Positions 36,867 through 39,480 of a DNA stretch of 39,480 nt are shown here, in pieces. A program made the position numbers and the translations under genes. This DNA is from Thermodesulfobacteriota bacterium. GTDB lineage: Bacteria > Desulfobacterota > Thermodesulfobacteria > Thermodesulfobacteriales > Thermodesulfatatoraceae. Within the stretch, counting starts at the first letter, position 1. Every line of letters starts with the position of its first letter. The DNA lies in NCBI GenBank assembly GCA_013153725.1, contig JAADDY010000043.1:1-39480 (forward strand), read 5' to 3'. The notes beneath the pieces were generated by a model. It made no database searches. It had not been told where the DNA came from and saw only the letters and a list, made by a program, of their open reading frames with translations.

Positions 36867-36947
36867 ATGTCCAAAGAGCGCAAACAGGATCTGGCGGTCA
36901 TAATCATGGGGATCCTTCTGGTGCTCCTGGCCAAGTTGCTCCATTGA
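36867..36947 (+). CDS. 26-residue single-pass membrane microprotein
   Basis: Short frame MSKERKQDLAVIIMGILL... of 26 residues: a charged N-terminus and one hydrophobic helix (about 9-25, ending AKLLH). AGGAGG (36856-36862) is placed well before the ATG. It begins 9 bases after the YeiH-type gene and ends 1 base before the next gene's GTG. It is a strong translation candidate; function unknown, perhaps an accessory or regulator of the exporter. Confidence 0.7.
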   Translation: MSKERKQDLAVIIMGILLVLLAKLLH

Positions 36948-36948
36948 A

Positions 36949-37398
36949 GTGTCTCGCATCCTGCTTCTCCTCCTGGAAGAAGAAGGGCTCCTGAGGGCCA
37001 TCGATTGGGCCCTCTTCTGGGCGAATATCTTTAAAGCCGCCATCAAAGGTCTCATCATCTCCGACCGTAGACTCTTCCACTTCGGAGAAGTCGATCCCCT
37101 GGCCTCTACCGCCAGTCGCAAAAAATTTCTGGCCTATCTGGAAGAGGAAGAATCCCAGAAGGTAAAGAAGCTGGCAGAAATTTTCTCCGGAAAAGTCAAG
37201 GCAAGCGGACTCTTTTACAGTTTGGAGACCCTGGAAGGACCTTTTGAGGAAAACCTTCTCGGGTGCCTGCGGAGTTTTAAGCCTCATCTGCTGATCTGGC
37301 CCTTGAGTAGCGGGAAAAAGCTCGTTTTGGCGGGAAAACTCTATCATCCCCAGGGTTATTTGCGGAAAATTCCCTGTAAGATCCTTTTTGTACCCTGA
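36949..37398 (+). CDS. Degenerate universal-stress-protein-like protein
   Basis: 149-residue soluble protein, not firmly recognised. The opening (RILLLLLEEEGLLRAIDWALFWANIF) and the end (LRKIPCKILFVP) look like the first and last strands of a Usp fold, and LRSFKPHLLIWPLSSG resembles the ADLIVMGS region, but the nucleotide-binding glycine motif is absent. The GTG start lies one base after the microprotein stop, so it uses coupled translation. Its role near the exporter is unknown. Confidence 0.6.
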   Translation: MSRILLLLLEEEGLLRAIDWALFWANIFKAAIKGLIISDRRLFHFGEVDPLASTASRKKFLAYLEEEESQKVKKLAEIFSGKVKASGLFYSLETLEGPFEENLLGCLRSFKPHLLIWPLSSGKKLVLAGKLYHPQGYLRKIPCKILFVP

Positions 37399-37430
37399 TT
37401 TCAAGCTCGCAAAAATGACAAAATTTGGGC

Positions 37431-37459
37431 TTGACAACTTTCTACTATTTAGGTATTTA
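37431..37459 (+). promoter_or_regulatory. Promoter of Rrf2 regulator gene
   Basis: TTGACA (37431-37436), 17-base spacer, TATTTA (37454-37459), 33 bases before the ATG at 37493. Nearly consensus. An autoregulatory operator is expected for an Rrf2 gene; none was identified with confidence. Confidence 0.75.
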
Positions 37460-37492
37460 AACACCACAATATCACAGAGAGGTTTGAAGGCG

Positions 37493-37909
37493 ATGCCAAC
37501 TAGCGTTTTGAGAATTTCGGAAGCTTTATCACTGGGGCTGCACGCCATGGCCTATCTCTCAAGCACCCCGGAGAAGCCGCGGCGGGTGAAAGAAATCGCC
37601 AAGAGGCTCCGGGCCTCAGAGGCCCATCTTTCCAAGGTGCTCCAGGCCCTGGCGCGCGCCGGCCTTCTCAAGGCCACCCGCGGCCCCAAGGGGGGCTACA
37701 TGCTGGCCAAAAAGCCCGAAGAGATATCTCTTCTGGACATCTTCGAGGTCATCAATGGCCCGCTAGAAGACCAGCGTTGCCTCTTTAAGGAGCCTCTCTG
37801 TAGCGGCGAAAGGTGTCTTCTGGGCAGCCTCCTGGAAGACGTAAATCGCCTGGTAAGGGAGCACTTTTCCAAAACCACGCTCAAAGAAGCCCAAAACATC
37901 TTGACTTAA
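37493..37909 (+). CDS. Rrf2-family regulator with three cysteines
   Basis: 138-residue winged-helix regulator of the Rrf2 family. HTH about 25-70 with KEIAKRLRASEAHLSKVLQAL and RGPKGGYMLAK. C96, C103 and C108 (spacing C-x6-C-x4-C) form a cluster-binding site like that of IscR/NsrR/RsrR, but with its own spacing, so the signal (Fe-S status, NO, redox or sulfur) is open. The ATG at 37493 fits the known N-terminus (LRISEALSLGLHAM). Followed after 17 bases by the siroheme reductase gene, a likely target. Confidence 0.88.
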   Translation: MPTSVLRISEALSLGLHAMAYLSSTPEKPRRVKEIAKRLRASEAHLSKVLQALARAGLLKATRGPKGGYMLAKKPEEISLLDIFEVINGPLEDQRCLFKEPLCSGERCLLGSLLEDVNRLVREHFSKTTLKEAQNILT

Positions 37910-37926
37910 AGAAAGGAGGAGAAGCC

Positions 37927-38586
37927 ATGTTGAAGGACGGAGAAAAGGGAGCAGTTCTCCAGCGAGACAAAGAAACCTACGCCATCGTTCCACACGTTCC
38001 CCTGGGGGTTGTGACCCCGGAATTTTTGCGCAAGATTGCCGAGATTGCCGAAAAATACGGCGTCAAAGCCATGAAGCTTACCAGTGCCGACCGTATCGCT
38101 CTGGTGGGTCTCAAGGAAGAAGACATAGACAAGGTCTGGGAGGAACTGGGCGTCGAGCCCGGCGCAGCGGTGGGAGCCTGCGTGCGCAGCGTCAAGGTCT
38201 GCCCCGGGACCACCTTCTGTCGCCTGGGTCAGCAGGATTCTCTGAGCCTGGGAGCCGAGCTTGACAAGCGCTATCACGGCTACCAGCTCCCGGCCAAGTT
38301 CAAGATCGGGGTTACCGGTTGCATCAACGATTGTGCCGAGACCTGCCTCAAGGACCTGGGCTTTGTCGGCAAACCCAAGGGTTGGACCGTCCGGGTGGGC
38401 GGATGCGGTGGTTCCCGTCCGCGGCTGGCCCAGACCCTGGTGGAGAACGTCTCCACCGAAGAGGCTCTCGAGATCGCTGAAAAGATCATCAAATACTACG
38501 AAGCCAACGCCAAGAAGGCGGATCGCCTGGGCCGCCTCATCGAGCGGGTAGGTTTTGAAGAGTTCAAAAAGGCCATCCTGGGCTAA
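37927..38586 (+). CDS. Small siroheme/[4Fe-4S] sulfite-reductase-like protein
   Basis: 219-residue protein of the nitrite/sulfite reductase family in the low-molecular-weight (assimilatory-type, aSiR) form known from sulfate reducers. Cluster cysteines C92 and C98 (CPGTTFC, C-x5-C) and C132 and C136 (CINDC, C-x3-C) fit the coupled siroheme-[4Fe-4S] centre, with C140 and C85 nearby. NIR_SIR half domains surround it. It may reduce sulfite to sulfide. AAAGGAGGAG precedes the ATG. Transcribed with the Rrf2 gene from 37431 and closed by the terminator at 38593. Confidence 0.88.
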   Translation: MLKDGEKGAVLQRDKETYAIVPHVPLGVVTPEFLRKIAEIAEKYGVKAMKLTSADRIALVGLKEEDIDKVWEELGVEPGAAVGACVRSVKVCPGTTFCRLGQQDSLSLGAELDKRYHGYQLPAKFKIGVTGCINDCAETCLKDLGFVGKPKGWTVRVGGCGGSRPRLAQTLVENVSTEEALEIAEKIIKYYEANAKKADRLGRLIERVGFEEFKKAILG

Positions 38587-38592
38587 AAAGCA

Positions 38593-38625
38593 AGGCCCCG
38601 GGCTCCGGGGCCTCCTTTTCTTTTG
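38593..38625 (+). terminator. Intrinsic terminator after siroheme reductase
   Basis: AGGCCCCGG (38593-38601), loop GCT, CCGGGGCCT (38605-38613), followed by CCTTTTCTTTTG. A strong GC stem with T-rich tail. Confidence 0.9.
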
Positions 38626-38650
38626 TTGCCCTTCATGCTAAGCCTTGGGC

Positions 38651-39480
38651 ATGCGCTTTCTGAGAAGCGTTGAAAACCAGACCCTTCTTGCCATCATCCT
38701 GGCCGTCCTGGCCGGGCTCTACCTTCCGGAAGTCGTCTCAAAAATCAGTCTGCTGGGCGATATCTTTTTGCGACTGCTCAAGATGATCATCGCCCCCCTC
38801 ATCCTGGCTTCGGTCTACACCAGTGTTTCGGGCCTCGGGAGCATCTCCCGGGTAAAGGATCTGGGTCTAAAGACTCTTCTCTACTATTTTCTGACCACCT
38901 CCCTTGCCGTGCTCACCGGCCTTCTCCTGGTGAACCTCCTTGAGCCCGGGCACACCGGTGAGAAACTCTTCTCTCACACTGCTATTCACGTCAAAGGGCT
39001 CACCTTGAAGGATCTGGTGCTGAGTTTGATTCCGGAAAACCCGGTCAAGAGCGTGGCCGAAGGAGAGGTCCTGCCCATCATCTTCTTTGCCCTGGCCTTT
39101 GGCCTGGCCACCCTCTCTCTTGAACCTGCCCGTAAAAGGCTCCTTTTTGACTTCTTCGAAGCCTTAAACGACGCCCTCATCACCCTCATACGCTGGATCG
39201 TGCGCCTCACTCCCATCGGGGTCTTTGCCATCGTGGCAGGCATCGTGGCTGAAAAAGGCTTGAGCCCCCTTTTTCAGCTTTCTTCTTACGTGGTTACGGT
39301 GGTCTCCGGGCTCACCATCCACGCCGCCCTTACCCTGGGTGGCCTCCTCTTCCTTTTGGGACGCACCAAACCCTGGGATTATTTTTTGAGGGTGAGAGAG
39401 GCCCTCCTGGTGGCCTTCTCTACGGCTTCAAGCTCGGCCACCCTCCCCATCTCCCTTGAGGTAGCCGAAGAAAAGGCTGG
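38651..39480 (+). CDS. Dicarboxylate/amino-acid:cation symporter (partial)
   Basis: 276 residues visible, running off the right edge; about 150 more are expected. Matches the DAACS family (GltP/DctA): LRLLKMIIAPLILASVYTSVSGL early, IPENPVKSVAEGEVLPIIFFALAFGLA, LTPIGVFAIVAGIVAEKG, and AFSTASSSATLPISLEVAEE at the end (the serine-rich motif before hairpin 1). It moves glutamate, aspartate or C4-dicarboxylates with protons or sodium. The ATG at 38651 has a weak ribosome site; the start is after the terminator at 38593, so a separate promoter is expected but none stands out. Confidence 0.92.
   Translation, partial: MRFLRSVENQTLLAIILAVLAGLYLPEVVSKISLLGDIFLRLLKMIIAPLILASVYTSVSGLGSISRVKDLGLKTLLYYFLTTSLAVLTGLLLVNLLEPGHTGEKLFSHTAIHVKGLTLKDLVLSLIPENPVKSVAEGEVLPIIFFALAFGLATLSLEPARKRLLFDFFEALNDALITLIRWIVRLTPIGVFAIVAGIVAEKGLSPLFQLSSYVVTVVSGLTIHAALTLGGLLFLLGRTKPWDYFLRVREALLVAFSTASSSATLPISLEVAEEKA

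Overview
The window reads as chromosome of a thermophilic, anaerobic, Gram-negative bacterium. Evidence for this: a fused enzyme for di-myo-inositol phosphate (a heat-stress solute of hyperthermophiles), a four-subunit pyruvate:ferredoxin oxidoreductase (porGDAB), a small siroheme sulfite-reductase-type protein, a TonB-dependent outer-membrane receptor and lipoprotein signal peptidase. Together with the gene content and moderately GC-rich, highly charged proteins, this suggests a thermophilic Desulfobacterota lineage (Thermodesulfobacteria-like). The lineage is inference; no database was searched.

Layout. 1-1.75 kb (minus): a small exported protein whose reading frame is broken by one in-frame TGA, downstream of threonine synthase. 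1.8-5.0 kb (plus): a Trm112-like zinc protein, a DUF4416 protein, moaA, a GcvH-like protein that lacks the lipoyl lysine, and fabD. 5.0-10.3 kb: a soluble PAS-type histidine kinase; an ATP-grasp ligase-like gene (minus); the inositol-phosphate cytidylyltransferase/DIPP synthase fusion; prmA and dtd (minus); a DUF72 protein; tRNA-Gly. 10.4-13.4 kb (minus): the porGDAB operon. 13.5-17.0 kb (plus): a pentapeptide-repeat potassium-channel-like protein, an HDOD protein, tRNA-Gln, and an ABC exporter pair with an exact 24-bp tandem duplication.

17.0-25.5 kb (plus): rplM-rpsI with a promoter and terminator, then argC-truA-aminotransferase, then a module of TonB receptor, YfiR-like periplasmic protein and hybrid histidine kinase. 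25.5-31 kb (plus): ileS-lspA, then groES-groEL under a promoter overlapped by a CIRCE-type operator. 31.0-31.6 kb: an AT-rich RelE/ParE-type toxin-antitoxin pair with a palindromic operator candidate. 31.6-35.7 kb: a BepA-like M48 protease with TPRs, a convergent EF-G paralogue, and plsY. 35.7-38.6 kb (plus): a YeiH-family exporter, a previously easy-to-miss 26-residue membrane microprotein, a degenerate Usp-like protein, an Rrf2 regulator with three cysteines, and the small siroheme reductase; this cluster may form a sulfite/redox-response module. The window ends inside a dicarboxylate/amino-acid:cation symporter.

No CRISPR array, insertion sequence, prophage or rRNA was seen. No gene-free stretch exceeds about 140 bases.
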